Source: Candidatus Thorarchaeota archaeon
GTDB taxonomy: Archaea > Asgardarchaeota > Thorarchaeia > Thorarchaeales > Thorarchaeaceae
Assembly (NCBI GenBank): GCA_016841005.1
Contig: JAEORG010000357.1
Span: forward strand, 1-12,551
Length of the DNA stretch: 12,551 nt
Direction: 5' to 3'
This document shows, one piece after another, positions 5,595 through 12,551 of this stretch (position 1 is its first letter; every line of letters starts with the position of its first letter). The translations under genes and the position numbers were made by a program. The notes beneath the pieces are model-generated. The model made no database searches. It worked only from the letters and a program-made list of their open reading frames with translations, and was not told the origin of the DNA.

Positions 5595-6374
5595 CTAAAG
5601 ATCAATGACCTTTGGAAGTACTTTTGCCTGAGCGATGGCACCATCGGGTTCTATCCATGATCGGCTATATTTTTTCCCACTAGCTTCAACGGCGATTTTT
5701 AGTTTTGATTCCAGTTTCTCAACGGTTGTGTTGGCTATTTTGCTTAGAGTGTCATAACCAGCAGATGATAATGCCATGACTGTCTTTCCTCTAATCCATG
5801 GTAACCTAGAGATATCAGCTCGATGTAGCAACATAAGAATGAAATCACGTGGGACTTCTGTCAGAACTGCCATTGTTTCTCGACCCATTTCTGTTCTGCA
5901 TTCTTCAATCATGTCCAAATTCGCTCGAATTCCTCTAGGGCGTAGTTTAGAGAGGTGTTCAAGTTGATTCGTATCCTCAGCATCGATAAAATCGCGAATA
6001 GGGCGGGAAAATGGAAATATCCATCGAAGAATACAATTGAGTAAGACAATCAAATCCTCGAAAGCAATACTAGAATATTGAAGAAAACTAACACATTCAT
6101 CAGGATCACTAATTGTAGTAATCAATTCAGAAATATCTCGAATTCCAAATATCTCAATTTGTCTCAATGTATTTAGATTTCGTTTGCTATAGTCATCATA
6201 CTTCTTTTTGTCACTATAATTCAGTAATGATGCAGTATATTTACCAACCTTCTTTAATTTGTGATTGTAATGTTTCTGAACAAATTCATAATTCAAAACA
6301 TTCTGAATCTTAGTAATTAACTCATCATAATTCCATAGGGTCAATTCTTTAACCCTGCTCCAATCGACCCCCAT
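5595..6374 (-). CDS. DUF4332-like helix-hairpin-helix protein
   Basis: A 259-residue predicted cytoplasmic protein. The C-terminal half (about 143-230) resembles tandem helix-hairpin-helix repeats of the DUF4332 kind: LRPRGIRANLDMIEECRTEMGR, then VPRDFILMLLHRADISRLPWIRGKTVMALSSAGYDTLSKIA with the typical AGxxTLxxIA ending. Such folds often bind nucleic acid without sequence specificity, but no catalytic residues are visible. The N-terminal 140 residues are helical and basic at 33-67 (many Lys/Tyr) and match nothing I know. The start is ATG 6374, with stops in frame further upstream and no Shine-Dalgarno sequence. It is divergent from the acetyltransferase at 6484, and a 6-4-6 inverted repeat lies just before the ATG. 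A DNA or RNA-associated role is inference only. Confidence 0.75.
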   Translation of the reverse strand: MGVDWSRVKELTLWNYDELITKIQNVLNYEFVQKHYNHKLKKVGKYTASLLNYSDKKKYDDYSKRNLNTLRQIEIFGIRDISELITTISDPDECVSFLQYSSIAFEDLIVLLNCILRWIFPFSRPIRDFIDAEDTNQLEHLSKLRPRGIRANLDMIEECRTEMGRETMAVLTEVPRDFILMLLHRADISRLPWIRGKTVMALSSAGYDTLSKIANTTVEKLESKLKIAVEASGKKYSRSWIEPDGAIAQAKVLPKVIDL

Positions 6375-6377
6375 AGT

Positions 6378-6393
6378 ATATGCGATTGCATAT
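6378..6393. repeat. Inverted repeat ATATGC-N4-GCATAT
   Basis: A perfect 6-4-6 inverted repeat three bases upstream of the ATG of the helix-hairpin-helix gene, in the divergent region shared with the acetyltransferase at 6484. It could be an operator overlapping the transcription start, or a small hairpin in the 5' end. No second copy was noticed. Confidence 0.35.
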
Positions 6394-6483
6394 CTTTCTA
6401 ATGAGTCTATTTCCCAAGGCTCTAAAGGGCTGTTAGACCTTAATTATTATTAACTGTTGTACACGAAATGACCACGATTTGAT

Positions 6484-7053
6484 ATGTATGTGGGAAATAA
6501 AACACGGCTCAGAAGACTTGAGTTAGATGATGTTGAAGCAATATTGAAAACTTGGAATAGCTATGAACTTAGACAATACCTTGCAACCCCCCTACCTTCA
6601 ACACGAGAAGATTTGACAAATTTCATAAATTCCGTAAATGAGGCGTTCTCCAAGAAAAATAAATTCACATTTGGTATCGAATCAATTGAAACGGAAAGCC
6701 TCGTAGGTATCATCGATTTGGCAAATATTAGTTGGATAAGTGGAAATGCAGAAATTTCCGTATTTGCAATAATGGATCAAGAAGACAGAGGAAAAGGATT
6801 TGCATTTGATTCAATGCTTCTTCTGTTAGATGTTGCCTTTAATGTGTTAAATCTACACAATGTGTATCTCTGGGTTGTTGAATTCAACAGAAGAGCTATA
6901 GAATTCTATACAAAGGTAGGATTTACAAAAAGAGGCAATCTTCGAGAGTTAGCATATCGAAACGGAAGAAGATATGATGTCGTCATAATGGATATTCTGA
7001 AACCAGAATTCGTAGAGAAATATGGAGTTCTGCCTAAGAAAGGAACAACCTAG
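6484..7053 (+). CDS. GNAT acetyltransferase, RimJ/RimL type
   Basis: A 189-residue cytoplasmic N-acetyltransferase predicted to transfer acetyl from acetyl-CoA to an amine. Features in order: the RimJ/RimL-style opening LRRLELDDVEAILKTW (9-24), strand FTFGIESIETESLVGIIDL (61-79), motif A with acetyl-CoA-binding loop ISVFAIMDQEDRGKGFAFDSM (91-111), and motif B NVYLWVVEFNRRAIEFYTKVGFTKRGNLRE (126-155), where Asn135 and Tyr142 are the usual conserved positions. This subgroup acetylates ribosomal protein N-termini, antibiotics or metabolites, and the substrate cannot be read from sequence. The start is ATG 6484, with no ribosome site. It is divergent from the helix-hairpin-helix gene and is followed by an 80-base gap with a new promoter. 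It shows no clear closeness to the second GNAT gene in the window. Confidence 0.88.
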   Translation: MYVGNKTRLRRLELDDVEAILKTWNSYELRQYLATPLPSTREDLTNFINSVNEAFSKKNKFTFGIESIETESLVGIIDLANISWISGNAEISVFAIMDQEDRGKGFAFDSMLLLLDVAFNVLNLHNVYLWVVEFNRRAIEFYTKVGFTKRGNLRELAYRNGRRYDVVIMDILKPEFVEKYGVLPKKGTT

Positions 7054-7102
7054 ATAACGAACCGAATTTTCGACACAATCTGCGTAGAAAGAATAGCTAT
7101 TA

Positions 7103-7108
7103 GTATAT
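7103..7108 (+). promoter_or_regulatory. TATA box for a leaderless transcript
   Basis: GTATAT within TTAGTATATCG, 26-31 bases before ATG 7134. That spacing puts the transcription start at or next to the start codon, consistent with a leaderless mRNA; no Shine-Dalgarno sequence is present. The palindrome AATAGCTATT (7092-7101) sits directly upstream. Confidence 0.5.
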
Positions 7109-7133
7109 CGAGAAACAGGTTATTCGAATTGAT

Positions 7134-7397
7134 ATGGAGATTGAGTCATCAAAAGATCCACAATTAAGACGCCCGAGGTGGATATATTGGAGAATGATGG
7201 TAACGGTGTTACTCTCTGCAATTACTGCATATCTCTTATCGGTCTTTGGCTATCTCCCAGTTAATCCGTTCTATGCGACTGTTATGGGTAGCTTTGTTGG
7301 TTTCATCTTTGTTCTTTACGAGTCATTTTACAGCAGACACATTGCCAAACGGTGGATCAAAGCGAACAAACCCAAAGAAGGGGCAGAGCTAAAATGA
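7134..7397 (+). CDS. Small two-helix membrane protein of unknown function
   Basis: An 87-residue protein. A basic N-terminal segment (QLRRPRWIYWRM) is followed by a first transmembrane helix at about 20-40, a short turn containing Pro-Val-Asn-Pro, a second helix at about 46-66 and a basic C-terminal tail (SRHIAKRWIKANKPK). Both ends are positively charged, so both are predicted to be cytoplasmic with a tiny external loop. I recognise no family. The TATA box 26 bases upstream suggests a leaderless transcript of its own. Its stop lies 26 bases from the end of the convergent QueG-like gene. It could be an accessory subunit of a membrane complex, but no partner is evident. Confidence 0.72.
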   Translation: MEIESSKDPQLRRPRWIYWRMMVTVLLSAITAYLLSVFGYLPVNPFYATVMGSFVGFIFVLYESFYSRHIAKRWIKANKPKEGAELK

Positions 7398-7423
7398 TCC
7401 CAAAGAGCATCGTAACAAATCTT

Positions 7424-8368
7424 CTATTCATGAATTAGAGCTCTCAGATTTCTTGTAAATATTGGAATCTCTTCAAGCGAAGAAGTTGGGGAGAATTCGT
7501 TTAATTTCTGACTTAGCATTTGCATCATATCTTCGTCGACAGTTCCTTCGAGTATCGAATCAGTTTCATATTGAGATATCTCCTGAAGATATACAGGCTT
7601 AGTCATAGATTCTCTGTTTCCAGGACAATGTGCCTGACATCTCATACATCCCATCAATGCATTGTGGATATCTTTTGACATCCAGTCAGGAAAATCTCCG
7701 AGAATTTCATTGTAAAGCGTGACACATCTTCCTGCATCAATAACGAAGGTGTCTTTTCGGATGGCACCAGTCGGACAACCATTCAGGCATACTTTGCATG
7801 TTTTGCAGTGTTCCATCATTTTTACTTCAGTCCAAGAATTCTCTTTAAATTCATAATCCGTGAAGTAAGCATAGAGAGTATGAAAACTACCCATCCATCC
7901 AACGTATGTGATGTTGTTTCGCCCGTATTCTGCAAGGCCGCTCTGAACTGCGAGGCGTTTCAATAATAACTGTCTATTGGCATTCTCGATTCGATAACCT
8001 GTATCTTTGATGATTTTCTGCTGAATTGTATCTTGAAGAATCTCTTCAGTGATGAAATCGGAGTAGTATTGGGGTGGAATCAAAACCTGTTTCTTTCCAC
8101 CGTTGAATTGGAAATCTACAAGAGCCAATGGTGTGAAGACAGCCAAGATGATTACCGACTTAGCATCAGGAAAAGAATCTGGAAGATCATATTTCTTGTT
8201 TTCAATATAGCTTCTGAATGTTGCATTTTCACTCAAATCAGGTCCGGTCAGGATTACTTCGGCTTCTCGCCGAATATCTGCTAGTCTGTCAACTGAAACA
8301 GTTCGATATTCAAAGGCAGTGTCAGGTAACAAATTCCCATCAAGTGTATGGATGATTGTTGGCGACAT
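7424..8368 (-). CDS. QueG-like iron-sulfur protein, two [4Fe-4S] clusters
   Basis: A 314-residue protein related to the epoxyqueuosine reductase (QueG)/reductive-dehalogenase ferredoxin group. Residues about 50-185 resemble the QueG N-terminal region (DAKSVIILAVFTPLAL; LAVQSGLAEYGRNNITYVGWMGSFHTLYAYFTD). Residues 188-250 hold a two-cluster ferredoxin module: C188xxC191xxC194xxxC198P, Cys215 in DAGRC, then C241xxC244xxxC248P. All eight cysteines needed for two [4Fe-4S] clusters are present. Bacterial QueG uses cobalamin and finishes queuosine synthesis. Archaea generally make archaeosine instead, so a different substrate is likely. The protein is shorter than QueG (around 380 residues) and lacks the C-terminal HEAT-like part. 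The start is ATG 8368, with GGAAGAG nearby. It is divergent from the four-cysteine gene at 8477. Confidence 0.8.
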   Translation of the reverse strand: MSPTIIHTLDGNLLPDTAFEYRTVSVDRLADIRREAEVILTGPDLSENATFRSYIENKKYDLPDSFPDAKSVIILAVFTPLALVDFQFNGGKKQVLIPPQYYSDFITEEILQDTIQQKIIKDTGYRIENANRQLLLKRLAVQSGLAEYGRNNITYVGWMGSFHTLYAYFTDYEFKENSWTEVKMMEHCKTCKVCLNGCPTGAIRKDTFVIDAGRCVTLYNEILGDFPDWMSKDIHNALMGCMRCQAHCPGNRESMTKPVYLQEISQYETDSILEGTVDEDMMQMLSQKLNEFSPTSSLEEIPIFTRNLRALIHE

Positions 8369-8421
8369 CGCTCTTCCAACACAGATTGTTTCCTTTTGAA
8401 GAGCTGTTTTAGCGTAATTTT

Positions 8422-8436
8422 AGTAACACTAAGTAA
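8422..8436. promoter_or_regulatory. Possible NikR-like element in divergent promoter
   Basis: AGTAACACTAAGTAA contains AGTAACAC, the reverse complement of the GTGTTACT core repeated three times near nikR. It lies in the promoter region between the QueG-like and four-cysteine genes. The same core also occurs by chance inside coding regions (5483-5491 and 7205-7212), so support is weak. Confidence 0.2.
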
Positions 8437-8476
8437 AATGCTTAAAGCAGTGATTCGGCGTTATGAGTGAATTCAC

Positions 8477-8797
8477 ATGCTATACGAAACTGTAGAAGAC
8501 CAACCTAGAATTGCCTCTAAAGACTATGCGACAATCTATAATGAGCCTCTGATTCCAGATGAGAATAATGATTGGTTAGGAATGGTGTTCAGAGGATCGG
8601 GAGTTTCTATTGATGATCACCCTTTGAAGGACAGAATCAACATGCGAGGATGTGGAGGCTGTTCAAGTAATAACGTGAAGGTGATTTATGCACAATGGTC
8701 TGTGAGTCCGCATAGCGGAGATTCTTATTGGGATTATGAAATCGTTTGTGAAGATTGTGGCAAGTTCACTGCAAGGTCCTTCAATGAGAACGACTAG
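8477..8797 (+). CDS. Small four-cysteine (zinc-ribbon-like) protein
   Basis: A 106-residue soluble protein of unknown function. Cys59 and Cys62 (CGGCSSN) and Cys91 and Cys94 (CEDCGKFT) form two CxxC pairs 28 residues apart with beta-like sequence between (VKVIYAQWSV; YWDYEIVCEDCG), the arrangement of a zinc ribbon. The N-terminal 50 residues are acidic and match nothing I know. The start is ATG 8477; an in-frame stop lies two codons upstream, so this ATG is the first possible. The palindrome GTGAATTCAC ends right at it (8467-8476), and TTAAA about 30 bases upstream may be the TATA box. It is divergent from the QueG-like gene. A metal-binding or nucleic-acid-binding adaptor is plausible, but no partner is shown. 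Confidence 0.72.
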   Translation: MLYETVEDQPRIASKDYATIYNEPLIPDENNDWLGMVFRGSGVSIDDHPLKDRINMRGCGGCSSNNVKVIYAQWSVSPHSGDSYWDYEIVCEDCGKFTARSFNEND

Positions 8798-8829
8798 TTG
8801 AGCTGTATTGAAACAACTTCGAAGCTGGT

Positions 8830-9723
8830 CTAAAACTGTGCTCGAATAATGTCGACGAGGGATTTACTCTCTTCATCAAGTGGTACTAATTCTATTTCTT
8901 CCAATTTGCATGTGCCTAGACCTAGATTCATTGCATGGGCTAACTGCGCTTGTTCTGAGATTGGACCATTCATAACTGCATCAGTTGTTCCATAATGTCT
9001 GAGAATTGCAACTCCTACTGCGTCAAGCGCAACTCTATCAGGGCTGAGTAAAATAACATTGGGAGACACTTCTTCTCCTGATGCAGGCCCTCCCTTTACA
9101 AATGCCTTAGTGGCATCCATCAAGACAAAGGCAGGATCATACGCAGTATTGATTTCTGCAATCATATGACGTTGATACGGTGACGAGTGAAGCTCTTTCA
9201 TGTAATTGTAATTATCGTCTGGATCGAACTTTGCTACCATACCTACTGAGTTCTTTAATGAAAGAGTGAAATGACCTCCATATTGATGCGTCTTTAAACA
9301 GCAGGTTTGCACAATTATATCTGCATCTCTGAAGAGATTGGCATAGAGAAACCCTCTCGACCAATGACTATTCTTGGGAGTGAGGAGTGTATAGTCATCC
9401 ATTGTTAAATCATCAAGAACTGAAAGCTTTACTGCCTTGTCTGCACACATAGATGTTATTCCCAAGTCATCAAGTACTTTCTTTGTATTACCCATTCCAC
9501 TTCTTGCGCCTACATGAATCTCGGATGCTCCGGCTTGTTTGATTGTGTCAACAAGTTGTGCAAATGTATCAGGATGGGTTGATGCAGGGAACGGATCTGC
9601 GCTGTTGAAATTCGCTTTTATTGCGATCCGCTGTCCAGAGAGAACTTCGAGATTAAGTTTACCAAGTAAGGATTGGATTGCGGCCTTTCTATTCATGCCT
9701 GATGCAAGGTAGATTTTAGTCAT
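8830..9723 (-). CDS. DUF362 domain-containing protein
   Basis: A 297-residue protein of the DUF362 family, common in archaea and anaerobic bacteria and of uncertain biochemistry. Recognisable blocks are IAIKANFNSADP (33-44), the sequence DADIIVQTCCLKTHQYGGHFTLSLKNSVGMV (133-163) with the family's LKTH...SLKN core, LMDATKAFVKGGPASG (201-216) and SPDRVALDAVGVAILRHYG (227-245). Many relatives carry a C-terminal 2x[4Fe-4S] ferredoxin domain, which is absent here, so this is the short form; Cys141-Cys142 stand just before LKTH. There is no signal peptide. The start is ATG 9723 with no Shine-Dalgarno sequence. It is divergent from the acetyltransferase at 9848, and its stop lies 32 bases from the end of the convergent four-cysteine gene. 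Confidence 0.9.
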   Translation of the reverse strand: MTKIYLASGMNRKAAIQSLLGKLNLEVLSGQRIAIKANFNSADPFPASTHPDTFAQLVDTIKQAGASEIHVGARSGMGNTKKVLDDLGITSMCADKAVKLSVLDDLTMDDYTLLTPKNSHWSRGFLYANLFRDADIIVQTCCLKTHQYGGHFTLSLKNSVGMVAKFDPDDNYNYMKELHSSPYQRHMIAEINTAYDPAFVLMDATKAFVKGGPASGEEVSPNVILLSPDRVALDAVGVAILRHYGTTDAVMNGPISEQAQLAHAMNLGLGTCKLEEIELVPLDEESKSLVDIIRAQF

Positions 9724-9756
9724 GCTATCAAATCCAATTATGACGCTATCGTTGGA

Positions 9757-9773
9757 TGTGTATTAAGTACACA
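9757..9773. promoter_or_regulatory. Inverted repeat TGTGTA-N5-TACACA, possible operator
   Basis: A perfect 6-5-6 inverted repeat, 34 bases upstream of the DUF362 start and 75 bases upstream of the GNAT start, in their shared 124-bp divergent region. Its position suits a transcription-factor site controlling either gene. No other copy was noticed in the window. Confidence 0.4.
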
Positions 9774-9847
9774 AAAGACTTCGTAATGCTCCGAAATTAT
9801 TATTACAAAAGATAATCAAATAAGAAGAATTCAGTGGGTGAATATGT

Positions 9848-10369
9848 TTGGTGACCTTCACGCTTTATGATGAAGAAGCCCATATGGAGGAGTTTATTCA
9901 ACTCAATATGGACTATGTGGGTTGGATTGTAAATCAGGTTCTTGAGCGATATGGGATCGATTTTGAAGATACAATGGGTATGACTGTTGAGGAATACTGT
10001 CGTTCCAAGTGTGATGAATTCTCTTCAATCTCTGAAAATGATGGAGCATTGTTGATTGTTGAAGAGGAGGGTACTGTCATAGGTATGGGAGCGCTCACAC
10101 GCTATGATGAGAATGTCGGTGAGATCCAACGCATGTACCTAAAACCAGAATTTAGAGGGAGAGGTCATGGTAAGAAGCTTCTTGAAAAACTTGTAAATCT
10201 GGCGAGAGAAACTGGTTATACAGCATTACGTTTGGATACAGGCGGTTTCATGGATGCAGCGCAGTATGTCTATGAAAAAGTCGGATTCAAGAAAATACCT
10301 GAATACACCAAGTCAGAAGTGCCAATACCCTTGAGACACCACTGGTTGTATATGGAATTGAAATTATGA
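9848..10369 (+). CDS. GNAT acetyltransferase
   Basis: A 173-residue acetyl-CoA-dependent N-acetyltransferase. The fold order is clear: N-terminal helices (about 10-60), strands ALLIVEEEGTVIGMGALTRY (67-86), motif A GEIQRMYLKPEFRGRGHGKKLLEKLVNLARETG (91-123) with pyrophosphate loop RGRGHG (103-108), motif B ALRLDTGGFMDAAQYVYEKVGFKKI (126-150) and the closing strand. The pattern Q-R-M-Y-[LV]-x-P-x-x-R-G-x-G is typical of small-molecule or peptide acetyltransferases; the substrate is unknown. The start is ambiguous: TTG 9848 or GTG 9851, with GGGTGA at 9836-9841 placed 6 or 9 bases before them. It is divergent from the DUF362 gene and followed by the MFS transporter on the same strand after about 120 bases, possibly as a separate unit. 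Confidence 0.88.
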   Translation: MVTFTLYDEEAHMEEFIQLNMDYVGWIVNQVLERYGIDFEDTMGMTVEEYCRSKCDEFSSISENDGALLIVEEEGTVIGMGALTRYDENVGEIQRMYLKPEFRGRGHGKKLLEKLVNLARETGYTALRLDTGGFMDAAQYVYEKVGFKKIPEYTKSEVPIPLRHHWLYMELKL

Positions 10370-10492
10370 GTTGCAGTAATGCCCATAATACGGGTATTCC
10401 TAGCATCACAAGAGTCGTTTCAATGATTAAGATCGGGTCAATTTCATCAGTACATTGATTAACAAGATGCCCGAATAAAATTGGGTGTTCTC

Positions 10493-11995
10493 GTGAGTAA
10501 GACGGAGTCGTTTTTCGGATTCACAGAATCAAATGAGAGATTGCTTCGTCTTGCCAAAATCATGATGGCAATGGTACCGTTACTAGTCGGTATCTTTGGT
10601 TTGGTTTCCACATACCATATCATCTTCATAGCAGAAGCTCTAGGAGGTGGTCCCGGACGTTATATTCAGGGCCTTACGCTGCTTAGTGCTTTGTTGGTAG
10701 TGCAACTCATAGTACAAACTGCGTTGGATTATCCTACAGGTTCACTTGGGGACCATATTGGTCAACGATGGGTCATCTCATCAGCCTACATCTGTTATGG
10801 CATTTCATTTTTCCTCACATCAATCATAACCCCCGAATCACCATTCATCATATTCATTCTAATCTTCGCACTCTACGCAATAGGAGGGTCTCAAGAGAGC
10901 GGTGCTTGGGCAGCTTGGTTCGATAACAATTTTCGAGTTGCAATGCCTGGAGATGAAGATAGAAAGCAATACGGAGTCTTCCAAGGCAGATTGGGTATGC
11001 TCGTAACTATAAGTTCCATTATTGCGATTGTTCCAGGCAGTATTCTAGCAGCATTCTTTGGAAGACCTTGGGTCTTCCAGATTGTAGCAGCTGTATCTTT
11101 CTTCATTGCAATTCTAGTATTGTATTTTGTCCAAGACTTCGAAGAGGTAAAAGAGAGTCGTGAGGCACGTCCTTCATTCAGAGCATACGTAGGGATTCTG
11201 AAGTCCGGAGTCACATTCCTTGCATCCCAAGATCTTGTCAAATGGCTCATTATTGGCGATATGTTGCTACTGAGCACCATGATTGTTTGGAGTAATTTCA
11301 TTATCTTTCCGTTGTTCTTCGCCTACCTGTTGACAGATGTTGCGGTAGCAAGTTTTAGGACTATCCTAAGAATACCAGGAATATTCACCGAAGAGAGATC
11401 TGGTATTTGGTCTCAACGTTTTGAGCCCAGAAAATGGATTCCTAGATTTCGTTTGATTCAGACCTGTGGATTTGTGTTCTATCTGATGTTTGCAGGTCTT
11501 GTTTTCTTATTCCCGCCTCTAACAGGAGGAACGATTGTTGACTTCTATTTTCCGAATACAGATATCATTCTTTTAGCAGCTCCTATCAAATCACTGATTC
11601 CTGTAGCAATCATGTTAGTGCTGTTCGTTGTTGGTGGATTGCTATACGCTTTTGCTTCAATCTTGACTCAGAGGGTAATACTTGATCAAATACCAAATGA
11701 GATACGGAATAGTATCTACTCGCTAATACCGACAGTTGCCATGCTCTTCGCAATTCCTCAGATTCTCATTGTTGGGCCAACCATCCAATCTATTGGTTTT
11801 ATTCCTGCATTGTTGTTCATTGCGCTCGTTTCGCTGGTTGGCACGTATATGATTCGCAAGGCGCTCTCTTATCCTACTCCAATCCTCGATGAAAAGCCGC
11901 ATGACTCCAAATCACAAAGTTTGGTGGAAGAAATTGCATTTGAAGACGAAGACCGTCTAGAGATAGTTGACGAAACAGAGTTAGAACCTATGTAA
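10493..11995 (+). CDS. Major facilitator superfamily transporter
   Basis: A 500-residue polytopic membrane protein with about 12 helices. The loop between helices 2 and 3 carries the MFS signature in the form DYPTGSLGDHIGQR. The second half contains the related QRVILDQIPNEIRNSIYSLIPT. The central cytoplasmic loop is basic (FRTILRIPG...RFEPRKWIPRFR), and an acidic cytoplasmic tail of about 35 residues ends the protein (VEEIAFEDEDRLEIVDETELEPM). The substrate is not deducible; drug or metabolite export are both possible. The longest frame starts at TTG 10481, but GTG 10493 has GGGTGT 4-9 bases upstream and is the more natural start. The gene stands between the GNAT gene and the GAF-domain gene, all on the plus strand, with gaps of about 110-120 bases. 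Confidence 0.88.
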   Translation: MSKTESFFGFTESNERLLRLAKIMMAMVPLLVGIFGLVSTYHIIFIAEALGGGPGRYIQGLTLLSALLVVQLIVQTALDYPTGSLGDHIGQRWVISSAYICYGISFFLTSIITPESPFIIFILIFALYAIGGSQESGAWAAWFDNNFRVAMPGDEDRKQYGVFQGRLGMLVTISSIIAIVPGSILAAFFGRPWVFQIVAAVSFFIAILVLYFVQDFEEVKESREARPSFRAYVGILKSGVTFLASQDLVKWLIIGDMLLLSTMIVWSNFIIFPLFFAYLLTDVAVASFRTILRIPGIFTEERSGIWSQRFEPRKWIPRFRLIQTCGFVFYLMFAGLVFLFPPLTGGTIVDFYFPNTDIILLAAPIKSLIPVAIMLVLFVVGGLLYAFASILTQRVILDQIPNEIRNSIYSLIPTVAMLFAIPQILIVGPTIQSIGFIPALLFIALVSLVGTYMIRKALSYPTPILDEKPHDSKSQSLVEEIAFEDEDRLEIVDETELEPM

Positions 11996-12104
11996 CGTAA
12001 ATATCTATTATTTCGAATCCTTCATATAATGCTGGACAAAATGTATTCCGAAGCATTTGCTTCAATTAAGAACCTGCATAACAATCGGACTGGACCTGAG
12101 AGAG

Positions 12105-12551
12105 ATGACGATTGAGAACGAACTAGAGGAGGTCACTGAAAGACTTCGACGTAATGAGTTTGAAACTCAGAAACTCCTAGAAGCCGCATCAGCAGTACTT
12201 CAATCCGAGAACTTCGAAGCAGCAGCAAGAGCTGTTTTTGATATAGCTAAAGAACTTACAGGCGCAACATCAGGGTATGTTGCCTTATTATCTGAGGATG
12301 GAAGTGAGAATGAGGTCCTTTTTCTAGATGCTGGAGGACTTCCATGTACGGTAGACGAAAATTTGCCTATGCCTATAAGAGGACTTAGAGCTGTCGCCTA
12401 TAATGAGAAGATTCCTGCTCATGACAATGCATTCATGAGTTCTAAATGGGTTAGCTACATGCCAGATGGGCATGTTGTTCTCGACAACGTGATGTTCGGA
12501 CCTCTCGTCATATCTGGCAAAGCTGAAGGAATAATTGGATTAGCAAACAAG
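12105..12551 (+). CDS. GAF-domain signalling protein, probable histidine kinase (partial)
   Basis: The first 149 residues of a protein that runs off the right edge. It opens with a charged coiled coil (about 1-25), followed by a GAF-type sensor domain from about residue 25: ASAVLQSENFEAAARAVFDIAKELTGATSGYVALLS, LFLDAGGLPCTVDENLPMPIRGLRAVAYNE, and DGHVVLDNVMFGPLVISGKAEGIIGLANK. This GAF subtype, with the sequence GGLPCTVDxNLPMPIRGLR, usually precedes a histidine kinase or PAS/GAF cascade in archaeal and bacterial sensors, but the output domain is not in the window. No signal peptide or membrane helix precedes it, so it is probably cytoplasmic. The start is ATG 12105; an in-frame TTG at 12057 is possible. 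CATATAAT at 12023-12030 is a candidate promoter box. Confidence 0.85.
   Translation, partial: MTIENELEEVTERLRRNEFETQKLLEAASAVLQSENFEAAARAVFDIAKELTGATSGYVALLSEDGSENEVLFLDAGGLPCTVDENLPMPIRGLRAVAYNEKIPAHDNAFMSSKWVSYMPDGHVVLDNVMFGPLVISGKAEGIIGLANK

Noticed and set aside
7424..8368. Assigning the gene symbol queG
   Set aside because: The protein is shorter than QueG, lacks the C-terminal part, and queuosine synthesis is not expected in an archaeon.
10378..10398. AATGCCC-N7-GGGTATT imperfect inverted repeat after the GNAT stop, as a terminator
   Set aside because: It has a mismatched stem and no T-run follows, so there is too little to call a terminator.
10891..11301. 136-residue minus-strand frame inside the MFS gene
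   Set aside because: The MFS reading frame has strong family motifs across the same bases, and this frame has no recognisable domain.

Overview
The window looks archaeal, most likely an Asgard-type genome (Thorarchaeota-like) at about 40% GC. The main reasons are a tRNA-Leu gene interrupted in its variable arm by what looks like a bulge-helix-bulge intron, several genes whose TATA-like box sits about 26-30 bases before the ATG (leaderless style), and short secreted proteins with one C-terminal membrane anchor. The clade is an inference from general protein flavour and was not tested. No phage, transposon or CRISPR features were seen.

Layout. 56-337 encodes a small coiled-coil protein. 344-1449 (minus) holds two related small proteins, each with a signal peptide, a beta-rich ectodomain and a C-terminal membrane segment. 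1540-1657 (minus) is tRNA-Leu(CAG). 1730-4272 (minus) is a nickel/cobalt ECF-type importer made of only two polypeptides: a CbiM/NikM-PDGLE-CbiQ fusion and its ATPase. Facing it at 4392-4826 (plus) is NikR, with all four nickel ligands. The 119-bp divergent region carries three CGTGTTACTT direct repeats spaced 20 and 22 bp and a separate palindrome, a good candidate for the NikR operator. A third anchored secreted protein (4823-5524, minus) converges on nikR with a few bases of overlap.

The second half is mixed: a helix-hairpin-helix (DUF4332-like) protein, a RimJ/RimL-type GNAT acetyltransferase, a two-helix membrane protein, a QueG-like protein with two predicted [4Fe-4S] clusters, a small four-cysteine (zinc-ribbon-like) protein, a DUF362 protein, a second GNAT acetyltransferase, an MFS transporter, and the beginning of a GAF-domain signalling protein cut by the right edge. 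Most are single genes or divergent pairs, not long operons.

The best-understood unit is the nickel circuit: NikR senses Ni(II) and probably represses the importer gene pair. Moving the importer start to GTG 4272 gives an N-terminal Met-His and places a second conserved His at position 67, as expected for NikM-type metal binding. No nickel enzyme is visible in the window, so the consumer of the metal lies elsewhere. No intergenic stretch exceeds 300 bases.
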